Of a stretch of DNA of 64,000 nt, positions 11,153 to 23,668 are shown piece after piece; position 1 is the stretch's first letter, and each line of letters begins with the position of its first letter. The position numbers were made by a program, and so were the translations under genes. The notes under the pieces were generated by a model. The model was not told where the DNA came from and did not search any database. It worked only from the letters and a program-made list of their open reading frames with translations. This DNA is from Rhizophagus irregularis. Taxonomy: Eukaryota > Glomeromycota > Glomeromycetes > Glomerales > Glomeraceae. The stretch lies in assembly GCF_026210795.1 (NCBI RefSeq), contig NC_089434.1:4836001-4900000 (forward strand), in the 5' to 3' direction.

Positions 11153-11916
11153 TACAATAAATTACTGAATTTGACAAAATTTGCATAGCAATTTTCACAT
11201 TGCATATAAGTTTACGAATTTTTAATAAAATTCAGCCAGAATTTTTTTATTTGAAAGCTGATTGTAGATAGTTTTTATGTATCAAAATAAATAAATATGA
11301 TTAATTATAAATATAAAAAAATTTTCTCATTGCAAAATAATATAAAAAATTATGAAATTCTCACTTTTTTTTAGCAATAGGTCAACTCTTTAAAATTTTA
11401 GAAAATTTTCTTTATTTTTAATACATGAAAGCTACAATTGATTGGCTTTCAAATAAAAAAAAATTTGATTTAATTTTGTAGTCTAAAATTTGTCAATGAT
11501 TGTTAATTTTACTATGTAATTACAAATTTTTATAAGATTTACTAGTAAAATTGTTAATTTTTGGGCTATATTAAACTTTATGAATTCTTAATAAAACTCA
11601 GTCAAAATTTTTTTATTTGAAAGCCAATCAATTGTAGCTTTTATGTATTAAAAAATAAAAAAAATTTCTAAAATTTTAAAGAGTTGGCCTTATTCTAAAA
11701 AAAAGTGAGAATTTTATAATTTTTTATATTATTTTGCAATGAGAAAATTTTTTATATTTATAATTAATCATATTTATTTATTTTGATACATAAAAACTAT
11801 TTACAATCAGCTTTCAAATAAAAAAATTCTGGCTGAATTTTATTAAAAATTCATGTACTTATATGCAATGTGAAAATTACTATGCAAATTTTGTCAAATC
11901 CAGTAATTTATTGTAA
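11153..11916. mobile_element. Foldback element, 0.76 kb
   Basis: The arms 11153-11480 and about 11590-11916 are inverted copies (TACAATAAATTACTG... pairs with ...CAGTAATTTATTGTA), separated by a loop of about 110 bp. No ORF. It would form a nearly complete hairpin, typical of a large MITE or foldback transposon. No clear target duplication at its ends. Confidence 0.8.
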
Positions 11917-12069
11917 GGCAGTATACAATATATATAACAAAAAATATATATGTGGAAGAATAAAGACTTATTTAACAAATTAGCCATTTCATATTTCTTA
12001 GAAATCTGTACATGTTGCAAAATGCTAGTAAGTTTAGTAATTATGCTATTATGATTAATTATTAGCATA

Positions 12070-12253
12070 CAGTCTAATTTTGATATACCGATATTTGATA
12101 TACTGATATACTATTAAAAACTTGATATATCGATAAAATTTTATTTTCCTGCTATATGTGAGGACATATAAATATCGGTATAACTTTGATATAACGATAT
12201 TTCCTAAAAATTTCATATATATCCCAACATATCGTTATATAAAGGTTTGACTG
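12070..12253. mobile_element. pogo-type MITE
   Basis: 184 bp with ends CAGTCTAATTTTGATATACC and, on the other strand, CAGTCAAACCTTTATATAAC, flanked by TA dinucleotides (12068-12069, 12254-12255). CAGTCAA ends plus a TA target are typical of the pogo/Fot1 branch of Tc1/mariner. Confidence 0.8.
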
Positions 12254-12410
12254 TAATAGGAAAATTCTTGATTATGAGAATTGCATGGATTATTAGTTTG
12301 GATTATAGTTTGGATTGAACTACTTTACAGATCGTAGCGATGGCTTAATGTGCAGTAACTGCATTATAAATACATATTAACCACATTATGTAATTGTAAA
12401 GAAATTACAT

Positions 12411-13003
12411 GATTTCTGCTCATTGGCCTTGGAAGCTAAGATTAACACTAATTTTTCCAAAATATCAAAACAAATATTTGGATTCTCAGAGTCAAAAAAC
12501 ATTTTATTTTTGGCCTCACTTTTGGATTCCTTCATCATTCACTTTAAGGAATTAATTTGGTTGTCTAGATGTAATGTCACTAATGCATGGGAAAAGGCTA
12601 AAAATATTGGAAAAAAAGACAAATTAAATGAATCTGAAAATATGGATCGTTATTTTAAATCCTCTCATCAACAGATCAAGCAATTAAAACAGAATAAACA
12701 ACAATCAAAGAAGAATAATATAACAAATTCACAGGAAGATCAAATGGTAGAGTTTGGTGATACATCATTGGAATTGGATTCAGTACAGCCTGAAAACTTA
12801 AAAAATGAAAATCTCATATTATCAAAATACTATAGAATGAAAAAAAAAGCCCAAGATCAAATGTGTTTATTAATTAATAATAACTAGTGGTTTAGTTGGG
12901 CTTATAAAAAGACAAAAAAGGTTGTTAACAATGTTATAATTGATTTAGCAACAGTATAATTAATCTTAAATTGGATATATACCAAATTTGAAAGGAAAAA
13001 GGG

Positions 13004-13049
<46 letters not shown>

Positions 13050-13273
13050 ATAACAACAACTTCTATAATATAATCAATAGACATAATTTTAATTATTTTT
13101 ATTCTATAATCAATAGATACAACACTAATTATTCTTATTCTATATTTATTCTTATCCATATTTTGATGATTGCATCCTACTGGGTGGATATAGCTTATGA
13201 TAATTTGTTTGTATGGTATATAAACTACATATCAATAAAGCATATATAAATCATTAAAAAAAAAAAAAAAAAA
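12411..13273 (+). mobile_element. 5'-truncated LINE with poly(A) and 15-bp TSD
   Basis: 863 bp ending in a run of about 16 A. It is flanked by the exact duplication GTAAAGAAATTACAT (12396-12410 and 13274-13288), the classical signature of target-primed reverse transcription. The last 145 bp are almost identical to the complement of 35442-35603, a second truncated copy, so the family was recently active. Confidence 0.9.
12423..12887 (+). pseudogene. C-terminal remnant of LINE ORF2
   Basis: 154 codons without an authentic start (the open frame begins at a TTG). It is followed by a 3' untranslated region with short repeats and the poly(A) tail. The sequence is Lys/Asn-rich and has a phrase WLSRCNVTNAWEKAKNIG that fits the extreme C-terminus of fungal LINE ORF2 proteins. 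No RT or RNase H motif remains; assignment rests mainly on its place in the truncated element. Confidence 0.55.
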
Positions 13274-13608
13274 GTAAAGAAATTACATATATGCAGTTAC
13301 TGCGCATTAAGCCATCACTACGATCTTGAAGTTTCTGTAAAGTATTAATAGTGATGGATAGATCCTTGTGCCATATAGCTGTAACTGTTTCATGAAAATA
13401 TTTTTCATGTGCTTCTTTCAATCATTTGATCAAAAAAAAATTAGAATTATTAAAAAATTTTGAAGAAGAAAAGGTTGTTTTTAAAGCTTAATTTTTGATT
13501 TTGATTGTCTTTTATTAATTTGAAAATAACTTGATCTGTTTATTATTTCTAAATCCTAATGCTAAATTCAATCACATGGTTCCATAATGGACCCATGAAG
13601 AAGCAATA

Positions 13609-13742
13609 TTTAGTGCTCTACTCCTCTATATGAGCTATGCCAGCTCGAGCCTCACAACCAGATATATTAAGCTAAGCTTAGCCACGGCTCGCAATCAGTT
13701 TCTCAGCTCATTCGAGCTGGCTCGTGAGCTCAAAGACTAAGC
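13609..13742. mobile_element. Short GAGCTCG-rich MITE
   Basis: TTAGTGCTCT... at the left and ...AGACTAA at the right, with several GAGCTGGCTCG-type motifs in both orientations. Flanks GCAATATT/GCAAAAAT could be a decayed 8-bp duplication. A related element starts at 63907. Confidence 0.5.
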
Positions 13743-14004
13743 AAAAATGATATTTACGCAGGTGATCATCAGCTGATCACTTCGCACAAAATGACTGTGA
13801 AATTATTCTATATTCTTTAAAAGTAAATCTTTAAAGAGGACTATTTTCGTAAAGTCAGTATATGTATAACATTAAAAATTTCTTTGTTCGTTAATCTATT
13901 GGATAATGCATTTGTTTTTGATCATAATATAAATTAATTTTATGATTTTATTTATAAACATAATAATCAAAGAGAATAATATCTTTAATATAAACATGGT
14001 TTTT
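13743..14004. other. No feature seen
   Basis: AT-rich; no extension of the RdRP remnant beyond its catalytic block can be read here. Confidence 0.4.
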
Positions 14005-15185
14005 TTTTCCGGAATCGTAATTATCCCCTCATCATTATACTTAGCCACCAACTCATCGTTTTCATTTGTCCGTGCCCTACACCTTTGTCCACGCGAATTA
14101 TCACCTTTTCTTTAATATACTGATCCCCATTGAGAAATTCTAATAAAATAGAGAAATTTCTCTGTTCATTCTTGCTTCGCGCAATTACTTCCACTAATTT
14201 ATAAAATTGCTTCAAATTTTTTTTTATAATGATGATTAACTAAGTCTCTTAACATCATTATACGTTTCAACGATAATAAATTCATCAGATACTTATCACA
14301 TTTTCGTAAAAATCCGGCTTTTACAAGATCTGCCAGAGACTATACTGATTTGATGATTTTGTTTAAAACATTTATAGCAATGTTTTTTGTTTTTGAGTAT
14401 TCTGTACAAATCATTAACTTACGCATCTTTCCTTTCAACGAATATACTATACTATCAGGTACTCCTAGTGAAGATAATAACGTAATAGCATAATAGCTTA
14501 GCGATTAAGATATGCTGGAATAAAGGTTGAACTTCCATAACTTCTAAAACACGATGTTTCGATTCAATTTGAGTTGATTTAGGCGTACCTGAGCTTGGTT
14601 ATCGTCCGAAAAATTTGATTGACACAATACTCCTTTATAACCAGCTGGAAAACACTAAGAATAGTTTTAATTCTAATTTTCTTGGCTACTTTTTTTGTCA
14701 ATGAAAACGATATTCTCCCTACACCATCAGAAAATGTACACTAACATCGGGAATCTCTCTAATGTCATCTACCAGCAGTTGTTGGACGGCATAGGTACTC
14801 GAAAAACACTGTCCCATACGAGTAGCATATTTAGCAACACTTATAAAAAAATCACCCATCCAATTGTTAATGCAAAACCCATCTCTCAATTGGCAAATGA
14901 AAGACCAGGAACTCGTAGTGTCTATTACCAATCTTGATGCCATTATAATAAATTGTGTTAAGTAAAGCACTATTTATTATCAGAAGGACCAAGTTTGCTA
15001 TATGTACCATCTACAAATTGAATACGTAAGAAGTTGTCTTTTTATTTTATCGTAAAAATGATGAATAACACGATTAAATGTCTCCGTCGGCATCAAAGTG
15101 TACATAATGGTAGAAGTGACTACTTTGCGCATCATTACGCAATGGGATGGTACTGGCGTAAATATGCTAATGGATCGTGAAGACG
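14005..15185 (-). pseudogene. Eukaryotic RNA-dependent RNA polymerase (RDR/QDE-1 type), broken fragment
   Basis: Read on the minus strand through several frames, the conserved blocks of cellular RdRPs appear in order: VAKYATRMGQCFSSTYAV near 14820, FSDGVGRISFSLTKKVAK near 14720-14670, GYKGVLCQS near 14630, IPAYLNR near 14510, LLSSLGVPDSIVYSLKGKM near 14475-14420, LVKAGFLRKCDKYLMNLLS near 14320, and finally DKGVGHGQM near 14080. At least five frame changes and several stops separate them, and the catalytic DxDGD block that should follow is absent. Such enzymes copy RNA for small-RNA silencing and are numerous in Rhizophagus. I infer a decayed or partially copied gene. Confidence 0.8.
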
Positions 15186-15299
15186 TTTTCCCGGATCCGT
15201 CAAAAAGGATTACGGATTGATCGGATTATCCATCGGGTAGATCGTATTGATCATAGGATAATAACTTTATACTCTCTATACGAACGGTCATGTGACTAT

Positions 15300-15415
15300 A
15301 TAGTAGTCCAGGCCAATTTTATAGTGCTGGCCAGAATTACTAGTAATTTTTTCGAAAATTTATGAAAAGAAATTATAATTTTGGCCAGCATTACAAATTT
15401 GGCCTAAATTACCTA
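15300..15415. repeat. GGCCAGAATTA repeat cluster
   Basis: CTGGCCAGAATTACTAG and ATTTTGGCCAGCATTACAAA lie in inverse relation about 70 bp apart. The same motif (TAATTCTGGCCAGAATTA and variants) recurs near 29974, 30790, 30935, 51940, 52020, 61525, 61565 and 61710, so this is an abundant short repeat family. Confidence 0.6.
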
Positions 15416-15423
15416 TAAAGAAA

Positions 15424-15510
15424 ACTAGTTCGATATATTATATAACGAATTCACTATATACCAAACTAAACCTTCTGGAATGGAGAGTTCGTTATATCCA
15501 GAGTTGACTG
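15424..15510. mobile_element. Decayed pogo-type MITE
   Basis: The right end GAGTTCGTTATATCCAGAG runs into TTGACTG with TA following at 15511. The left end TAGTTCGATATATTATATAA is diverged. Same family as 36231-36402. Confidence 0.55.
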
Positions 15511-15512
15511 TA

Positions 15513-16461
15513 TATCCAATCAAAAAAATTTAGGGTGTTGAACTAGAAATAAGATCATGATGCTATAATTATTTGAAGGTCCTCTTCCTCTTTGATTTCC
15601 TACCAAATTCACGTCCATACTCGTCTAAAAAAAAGGAAGGGAGAGTGAAAAGGGAAGGGAGAACGAAAGAGAATGGGAAAAATGAAATGAATAGGGAAGG
15701 GAAGAATTATTTAGCGGCATATTTCTTAAACATTTACAAATGAGTATTTAGTCTATCCTTGCGTCATTATAAGGAAAATTTTCTATCTCTCATCAGTTAG
15801 TTTTATCCATTTTCAGATCTTTAATACCTTAACAAAGCTTTAAAACAAAAAAAAAAATTTTCAAAAATTACTTTTTCTAAAAATCTTCTCAAATGACTAT
15901 TGTAGATTGAATATTGATTTTTTTAAATAATTATTATAATATTACAAAATTTAAGTTTACTAAATTTAATCAAAAAAAACCAGAAATTCTGCGAAGTCCA
16001 ATAAAATTGACAGTGTCACAGATTGTGTGTCCTGAAAGACTTTGTTTTTTTGTAAAATATTTAATCACAGAAGTTAGAGGAATTCTGATAAAGCATTGTT
16101 TAGCAGGGGCAACGGCTTTGAAGTTTAGGAACGTATATTTATAATGGTGATTCTTCATTTTTTATTTTACTATACCTATACCTGCTGTTTTTTATCATAG
16201 CCTTTAATGATATTTCTTTGATGTAATTAACGTAATAAACTCAAACTTGTTTTTACCTTTTAAAAACTATTATGCTCTATATGATGATATAATAAATTTA
16301 ATATTGTTATTGAATTAAATCAAAAGAAAATTTTAAAATAAAATACTCAATGAAGAGTTTGCTAACTTTATACTCCTTGGGTTAAATAAACTGGAGTTAA
16401 ATCACCTCCTAAAATTTATCAATACTTTTTTTTTTAAAAAAAAAATTACTACTTGTGTTAT
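15513..16461. other. No gene recognised; purine-rich tract
   Basis: 15630-15710 is a GGGAAGGGAGA-like purine tract. 15914-16144 is open on the plus strand and 15970-16158 on the minus strand; neither product resembles a family I know and neither has a good gene context. Confidence 0.35.
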
Positions 16462-16929
16462 TATTCATTTTTTTTTTTTATTATTTTTATTTAAATGCGA
16501 TCTTATTTTATTATAACTACTACGCTTACTTACATATATAAAACTTAAAATAAGATAAACAAAATACATACAAGAATTAAGCATTATAAAACAAAACTAC
16601 TTCTCCTAAGAACAAGTCAACCTATCACCTAAATGGTTATATCACTATTAAAAACAATGATACAACCCAAATCCCTAGGTGACTGTCAAGATTTACCTAA
16701 AAATTTGCCCAGTGTGCTCCAGTGAAATCCGTTCAATCTGTCATCTGATCCAATCAAAAAATGGATCATCCAGATTAAGAATGAACAGATTGCGGATAAT
16801 CTGGATGGATCTGTTGAATAACATCAAATTGATCAGATATTACACAAATGACCAGATTGACCGGATTGATCAGATAATCTGGTCAAATTCATACCTTTTT
16901 TTTTTTTAAAAAAAAACACCTTTTTCTTT

Positions 16930-18057
16930 AAAACGGACTTGGACTTTGACTTCAGAACAACTTGGATGGCTTGAATTTTGAAAAGTATGTGTAAATTTCT
17001 TTTTCTTTATCTTGAGAACATTACTAAATGTTCTTTTACTTCATTTCTTTAGGAGACACCTGCCTAAAACTCAATTTTGGCTTGGGCTATAAAGGTAAGT
17101 TGAAGGAGGGTAATTTTGATTTTTTGTTTGTCTTTGGGAACGTTATTAACGTTCCTTTTGCTTTTTTTCATTAGGGAATGCCCTCCCGGATTTGGATTTC
17201 GGCTTGGGCTATAAAGGTAAGTTAGAGGAATGTATTTTCAGGTTTTTTTGTCTTTAAGAACGTAATTAACGTTCCTTTTGCTTTTTTTCTTTAGGTGATG
17301 CTTTTCCTAGACCTGGATTTCAGCTTGGGCTATTAGAGTAAATCAAGAAGGTTATTTTTGGGGGTTTTTTGTCTTTGGGAACGTCATTAATGTTCTTTTT
17401 GCTTTTTTTCTTTAGGTGACGCCCTTCCTAGACCTGGATTTCGGCTTGGATTATTAAAGTAAGTTGGGGAAGTTATTTTGTTTTTTTTTTGTTTTTAGGA
17501 ACGTCATTAATGTTCATTTTGCTCTTTTCTTTAGATGACGTCTTTCCTGGACCTGGATTTTGGCTTGGGCTATTTAGGTAAGTTGAGGGAGGGTGTTTTG
17601 CTTATTTTTTTTTTTAGGAACGTCATTAACGTTCCTTTTGCTTCTTTTCTTTAGGTGACGCCCTTCCTAACCTGGATTTCAGCTTGAACTATTAAAGTAA
17701 ATTGGGAGGTTATTTTTGGGGGTTTTTTTTAGTCTTCAGGAACATCATTAACATTATTTTCTTTTTTCTTTAGATACGCCCCTTCCTTGGGCCTAGACCC
17801 TGGATTTTTTGGTTGATAACTTTATTAGTCTCTATTACTGCGAAAGTCGATAGAAACTTTGAAATTAATAGTAAACTTACCGCAAAACTCAATACCAAAA
17901 TCTCTAATTAATTCACCACACGTCTATCCTTGGCTTGAATTATTAAAGTAAATTGGGGAAGTTATTTTTGGGTTTTTTTTTTGTATTTGTGAACGTAATT
18001 AACGTTCCTTTTGCTTCTTTTCTTTAGGTGACGCCCTTCCTGGACCTGGATTTCAGC
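16930..18057 (+). repeat. 120-bp tandem repeat that mimics exon-intron units (left part)
   Basis: Eight monomers. Each has a GTAAGT-like site, then a T-rich stretch, a palindrome of the type GGAACGTAATTAACGTTCC (near 17137, 17257, 17377, 17497, 17617), a TTGCTTCTTTTCTTTAG acceptor-like site, and a conserved 43-bp block (GACGCCCTTCCTGGACCTGG, then TTTCGGCTTGGGCTAT). A variant unit at 17806-17930 recurs at 24165-24290. The array is interrupted at 18057/23815 by the transposon at 18058-23814. Confidence 0.85.
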
Positions 18058-18474
18058 AGGACCCCGAAGATTATATATATAACTGGGATTCAGGTTTGTA
18101 TAAAGTTACTATATCACTTTTTAGAAACTTAAAGTTAAATTTGTATAATCCGATCAGTCGGTAAATTTGGAAGTTAGGTATACGTTTGTATAACGGAAAT
18201 AGATTTTTAAAGCAAGTCAGATTTTAATTTGTATAAAATACATTTATACATTATTAGTATATATCTATATATAAAAAATGTGATCATACAATTTTTCATC
18301 ATACAATTTTTCATCATCGTGCATTTCATCTTTTTTTTCATCGTGCATTTCATTTTTTTTTATCGTGCATTTTATTTTTTTTTATTGTGTATTTTCATCT
18401 TTTGTTATACGTTTTATTTTTAAAAATTCTTCATATTTTTATCATAAACTTTGGTTCTTTTTGTTTTTCTTAAA

Positions 18475-21400
18475 ATGCCATTTGCTTGGAAATATAGCAA
18501 GGAAAGACTTGCAAAACATCCATATTGCGCTCACATACTTCGTATGAAGAAAGTTATTTGTCGTTGTGGTAAAACTATTAAACTTGGTCGTCGCTATGAT
18601 GAAACCTTTTTAAATATTCACGTTAAGGGTAAAGGATGTTTGGCTAAGCAAGGAGTTCAATCTATCTTGAATTTTTATAAACCGATTTCTAAGCTAGAAA
18701 AAAATGAAAAAAATGAAAATGCAGATGATGTTAGTAGTGCCGAAGAATGGGAAAGTAATGATGATGATAGAATGGATGATGATGATTTGTTTAACGTTGA
18801 TGAAGAAAATGAAGTACAAACAGAAAGTGATATTGAGGATGAATACTCAAGTAGTGAAGATGATGCAATAACCTTATCTAACAATAAACGAAAACCTTGC
18901 CCTGGTGCTCAAATCTAGATCAATTCGCCAATATATCAGTCGTACTCCTGTTCAATTTGGTGGAACTAGAAGAATTGAAATTGTAGCGAAGACTTTTCCC
19001 TAATCTCTTTCCAAATAAATTTACGCGTAAGAGATTAACTCATTCACAAAAACGCCGATTGAATCGTCAGTTATATTCGAAGCAATATGGCGAGTTGATC
19101 GTGATTGTAAGTTGAAGCGCTATTTGTTTCATATAATCTGTATATATACATATTAATAAAATATCTTTAATCAAGAGTAATTCTGTACGTTCAATGAATT
19201 GCGCAGGATATACTGATAAAAGTGCTTGTAATGAATGTCTTAGCTTAAAAGTTGATAAGAATTTACAAATCGAATTGCAATTGTAAAACCACCAAAATCA
19301 AAATGAAGCATATCCCAAAACACTATTTCGAAAACGATCCTCTGAAAAAGTATTTGAAATATGTTGATCTTAATATCGTTTGGTCTCTTATCAAAGACAA
19401 TAACTCTGATACGGAACTTCGGATGTTTGGGTAACATTGGCAAATAAAGGTATTAATGGTGCTTTTAAAGAAAAACCAGTTTTTACAGGTCTTTGTGAAA
19501 TTATGACACAAGTTGCATCTAAAAAAGAGAAAAATAAAGGGTAAACAAAACCTGAAATATTCTGAGGAATTTAAAAACTTTCTCATAGTACTTGGTACCT
19601 TTAGTCCGCGTGCATTAAATTTATTTCGACAAAACTTAGAAGGTTTAACGATCCAGAATATCAGGTATAAAATTACTATCTTGGTACATTTTATTTAAAA
19701 AATAACTTAATAAAGCTTTTTAACAATCTTTAGGCGTTTGCGTTCTAATTCTAAAGATATATTAACGGATCCAACACTTTGTTTTGAAAACGTAGCTCGT
19801 TTTAAGCGATTTTTGGATTCAATTGGTTATGATGGACCGATTGCAGCTATGTCCGACAATACAAAACTAAAACCTCGCCTCCGATATTCATCGCAGATGG
19901 GATGCATAATTGGATCTACATTTTCAGTTAATGAGACAAGTATCGAAGCATATAACGATATTCCACTTGTAATCAACAAAATTAAGGAAAATAATTCTAT
20001 TGCAAAATATGTAAGAGTGTATATATTACAGGTAAATATTATTAATAGGGCGTTAGTTTATGGCGACCCTGTCGCCATGGCGACCCCAATCACGTGATTT
20101 TATACTATATTTTGATTGGTCAACTTTTTTTATTTTCGTTAAAAAATTCGCAACACTTTAATTCGCAAAAAGTTTTTTGATTTACGCAATAAAATAATGA
20201 TATACTGTATGGTTAAAAATCAATTATTAAAGTTTACTAATAGAGAAACATTGTAAAATTTATATTTTATTTTTAACAGAACTAGTAATTTTGATACGCA
20301 AAAAAAAATGACAACAACAGAGTAAAAAACAAAATCGAGATGAAGAACAAAACCCACGAAGAAAGTTGAAGAATTAAATGATAATGGAAACTCATGAAAT
20401 CAAAGAACAAAACCAATGACATTGAAAAATAAAGCCTGCGAAGTCAAAGAGTGGCATAAAGTAGAGAAAATATAGTTAGTAAAGAATAATGAAAACAAGA
20501 ACCTAAAGAATAAAAAAGAAAAAAAAAGAAAAAAATACTCAACGCGAAAAAAAGCCTATAATAAGGTTAAAAAATGAAACTTATAAACAAGTGAGTTAAA
20601 GAACAAATAATAACAAAACCTGTGAAGTTAAGAGTAAAACGCGTCACATAATGTTGAAAAGGAAGGAGTTAAAGAACAGCATAGAGAGTCAGTAAAGAAC
20701 AAATTAAAAAACAAAGGCAAGAAAAAAAAAGGATGTACCTTAATTGTAAAACTGTAAGAACCTAAAGACCTAAAAAAAGAAAAAAAGAAAAAACAAAAAA
20801 TAGCAAGAAAGAACGAAAAAACATACCAAAAAAAAATGAAAAAGAAGGAAAAAAAGAAAGGAAAATAAAATCAAAAAAGAGAAAAGGGAAATAAAATGAA
20901 AAAAAAGTCAAAAAATAAAACAAGTAAAGCGAAAATAAAGAGAAAAGGAAACAAAAAAAGGAGGGAAAAAGAATAACGAAAAAAGGGGGAAAATAATAAC
21001 AAAGAACTGAAGGCTGACGTAATTGTAAATATTAGTTAGCCAATCAAATTTGATCAAATGATTTAGGGTCGCACTGGCGATACGGGTCGCCAATGACATT
21101 TTCCCTTATTAATATATTGGTAAGGCAGATTAAATATAATTATGTTAACATTACGAAATTCTATTTAGGTTCCGTTGCCAAAATTTCCTCCAGTAATTAT
21201 TGCTCTTCTTCCTAACAATGGATCCGATAAAACGGAATCAATCGTCAATATACATAAGTTACTTTTGGATTTTGCACAGGAACTTGGATTACACATAATC
21301 TCAATTGGTTCTGATGGTGCACAAGTTGAGTTTAACGCACAAACTCAAATTCAACAGATTAAAACTTCCGATAGACTTAGATTTAATTATACACCATATA

Positions 21401-23668
21401 ACATTGATTTCAGTTGTCCAATTTTTCCAAATATTGGACCAATAGTACGAATTCAAGATCCTAAACATGCTAAGAAGACGGGACATAATGCAGCAATGTC
21501 TGGTGCTCGAGCTCTCACATTTGGTCATTCTACTATAGGATTTAATCATTTTACAAAATTGTTATCTCATCTCCAAAGTCCCATGTATAAGTCTGATGTG
21601 TATAAGCTTGATCGTCAAGATGATGGTGCAGCTTATCGAACCTTTTGCCCTAAAAATTTGGCATGTTGCCTTGATTCTAATAATAAGATCAAATCCGAAT
21701 TCAAGGGCACATTTATATATCTATTTATAATTGGTAAGGAACTGCAACTCTTTTGTTTATAAATATAAATATACTAAATATATTTATTTAATATTTATCT
21801 TATTTTATTAGGTGAATTGGTTGATAGTTATTTGAATAGAAATATTTCACCTCTTGAACGAATAAGAATGGCAATGACTTCTTATTTTTTTTTGCGAATT
21901 TGGCGATTTCATATAAATACATTAGCACGAAAGTATCCTGAATTTATTTCTGTATCTCAGAACTTTATTGCATCTCAAACATTTGCAATAATGACTTCAT
22001 TAGCAGAATCAATAGTTTTACTTGTAAAAGCTCATAGAGATTATTATAGTCAATATCCTCTTATTCCTTGGATTTATGGTTCAGAAGCCTGTGAACATTT
22101 TTTTTGGAGCAGCACGGCAAATTAATGCTGATTTTGATTTTGCAGAGTTGTTAGAAATGGTACCGAAAATTGGCCACTATACCAAAGCATTAAATTCAAA
22201 AGTATTGTCTTTCAATAAAGAGAAATCTGTACGTGATGGTAAGTAAAAAAAATTCCTTTGTTTAATACTATATAATGATTATAGCTAACATATAAATAAA
22301 TTAATTATTTTACTTGATAGGATATCAATTTGAATATAATAACGAAATTATTGAATTTGATCAAGTGAATATATTGCGATCTTGGCCAAATGATATTCAA
22401 ATTCATCATGCATTTGATCAGTCACGCCAACTAGCATGTGATCTTGCTGAATTTCTAGGAATGTTGACTCCCGATATTGTACCTATTAATTCACTTCGGC
22501 CTTATATCTTAATAGGTCCTAATGATGGAGAAGTATCTGGTTCAGATAATCATGATGAATGCATGCAAGATTCAGATGAGAATTTTTCTAATCTTGATCT
22601 TTCTCAAATAATTGGTTATGCGGCTAAAGAAGTGAATCTTATAAGACAAAAAGAAAATGAAAGGGAAAAAGTAAACATAAATAAAGATAGTCAAAATTTG
22701 TCTTTAAATGAATGTCAAAAGCAACTTTCTTTTATTGATATAGATGAAACATTGGATTCAAGTATAATTAATACAGGTAATGTTAAAGAATTACAATTTA
22801 TAAATAATTATTTATAGATACTAATATTATTTATTTTAAATTTAAGATATTAATAATACTGATACTACTATACTGGTTACTGAAAATGTAATTGATTTTC
22901 AAGAAATGGTGTATCAACGTGAGAAGCATAATGCTTATAATTCTCGCAATATTGAACGTACAATTAAAACTAATAGTACAAAATTATGCAAATCTGGTTT
23001 AATTAAACCTAATCAAGCAAATCATATTGTCTCATTTTTTAGTAAAAATGAAAATGCTGAAATGCGAATTGTTAAACAACGTGAAAAGAGATGGAAAAAT
23101 GAGCGAAAAACTATGAGCCAATCTCTTGCTACTTTTTATGAAAAGGGGCAATCAAAAAAACGGCAAAAAATTTTAATTGATAATAAAAATTTAAGTGAGT
23201 ATAAATTGAATAAGTTTATTATATTATTAGAAATTATTAAAATAATTTTTTCATTTTATAGTTGAAAATATTGAATCAGCAAATATTAATAGTCATAATC
23301 CTCTTAATGAGCAAGATTTTGTTCTAGTTGTTTTTGGATTACAACTTTGTATTGGACAAGTAATTTCTAGCTTTTATGAAGTATATGGATATCATAGTTA
23401 TCATCAAGAACCAATTACAGACATTAAAAATATATCATATATAACTCTCAAAGTTTTTACTCCTATATGTAATATTTTTTCAGCTTTAACAGAGGAGGGA
23501 TGTTTTTTAATTACTCATCAACATCCAAAAAATGTTATTTATCATTTAAACATGCAAGATATAAAGGTTTTTGATGATAATACTCTTCAGTTATTAAACA
23601 AAGCAAAAATTCATTATAATTTTTTTAATCAAAAAGAAGTAATTCAGATAATTGCACAGAATTTATAA
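18475..23668 (+). pseudogene. Putative transposase of the 18058-23814 element (P-element-like?), frameshifted
   Basis: Exons by splice signals and frame: 18475-19106, about 19178-19664, 19734-20031, 21169-21733, 21812-22238, 22321-22776, 22847-23194, 23262-23668; most introns are 67-82 bp. The N-terminus has a zinc-finger-like CRCGKTIKL...H...GC segment and an acidic stretch. Conserved-looking blocks follow: IAAMSDNTKLKPRLRY (exon 3), HIISIGSDGAQVEF and RIQDPKHAKKTGHN (exon 4), PWIYGSEACEHFF (exon 5). The Asp residues and the final Glu could form a DDE triad, and the DPKHAKK phrase recalls the D-x-x-H-x-x-K block of P-element/THAP9 transposases, which also make 8-bp duplications. Frameshifts lie near 18905, 18995, 19270, 19430, 19540 and 22100 (an eight-T run), so it is probably inactive. 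The family call is tentative. Confidence 0.6.
20048..21105. mobile_element. Mutator-type non-autonomous element inside transposase intron
   Basis: 1,058 bp with long terminal inverted repeats around TATGGCGACCCTGTCGCC / complement of GGCGATACGGGTCGCCAATG. It is flanked by the exact 9-bp duplication TTATTAATA (20039-20047 and 21106-21114); 9-bp duplications are typical of MULEs. The interior is A/G-rich low complexity without a transposase. Removing it and one duplication leaves an intron of 70 bp, like its neighbours. Confidence 0.85.

Larger units (their letters stand above)
12312..13343. mobile_element. Small element with 45-bp inverted repeats, host of a LINE insertion
   Basis: TACTTTACAGATCGTAGCGA at about 12312 pairs with the segment ending near 13343; the shared core is GATGGCTTAATG-GCAGTAACTGCA. 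Without the LINE at 12411-13273 and one copy of its target duplication the element would be about 155 bp. Confidence 0.65.

Noticed and set aside
12902-13159. 85-codon minus-strand ORF
   Set aside because: Antisense to the LINE 3' untranslated region, including poly(T) and TA runs.
14719-14937. Plus-strand ORF of 80 codons
   Set aside because: Antisense shadow of the RdRP remnant, whose conserved blocks are on the minus strand.
15914-16158. Overlapping ORFs on both strands
   Set aside because: Neither product is recognisable and there is no supporting splice or promoter context; kept only as a remark.
18229-18423. 64-codon Phe/Ile-rich ORF
   Set aside because: Product of T-rich repeats (TTTTTCATCGTGCATTTCAT) in the subterminal region of the transposon.
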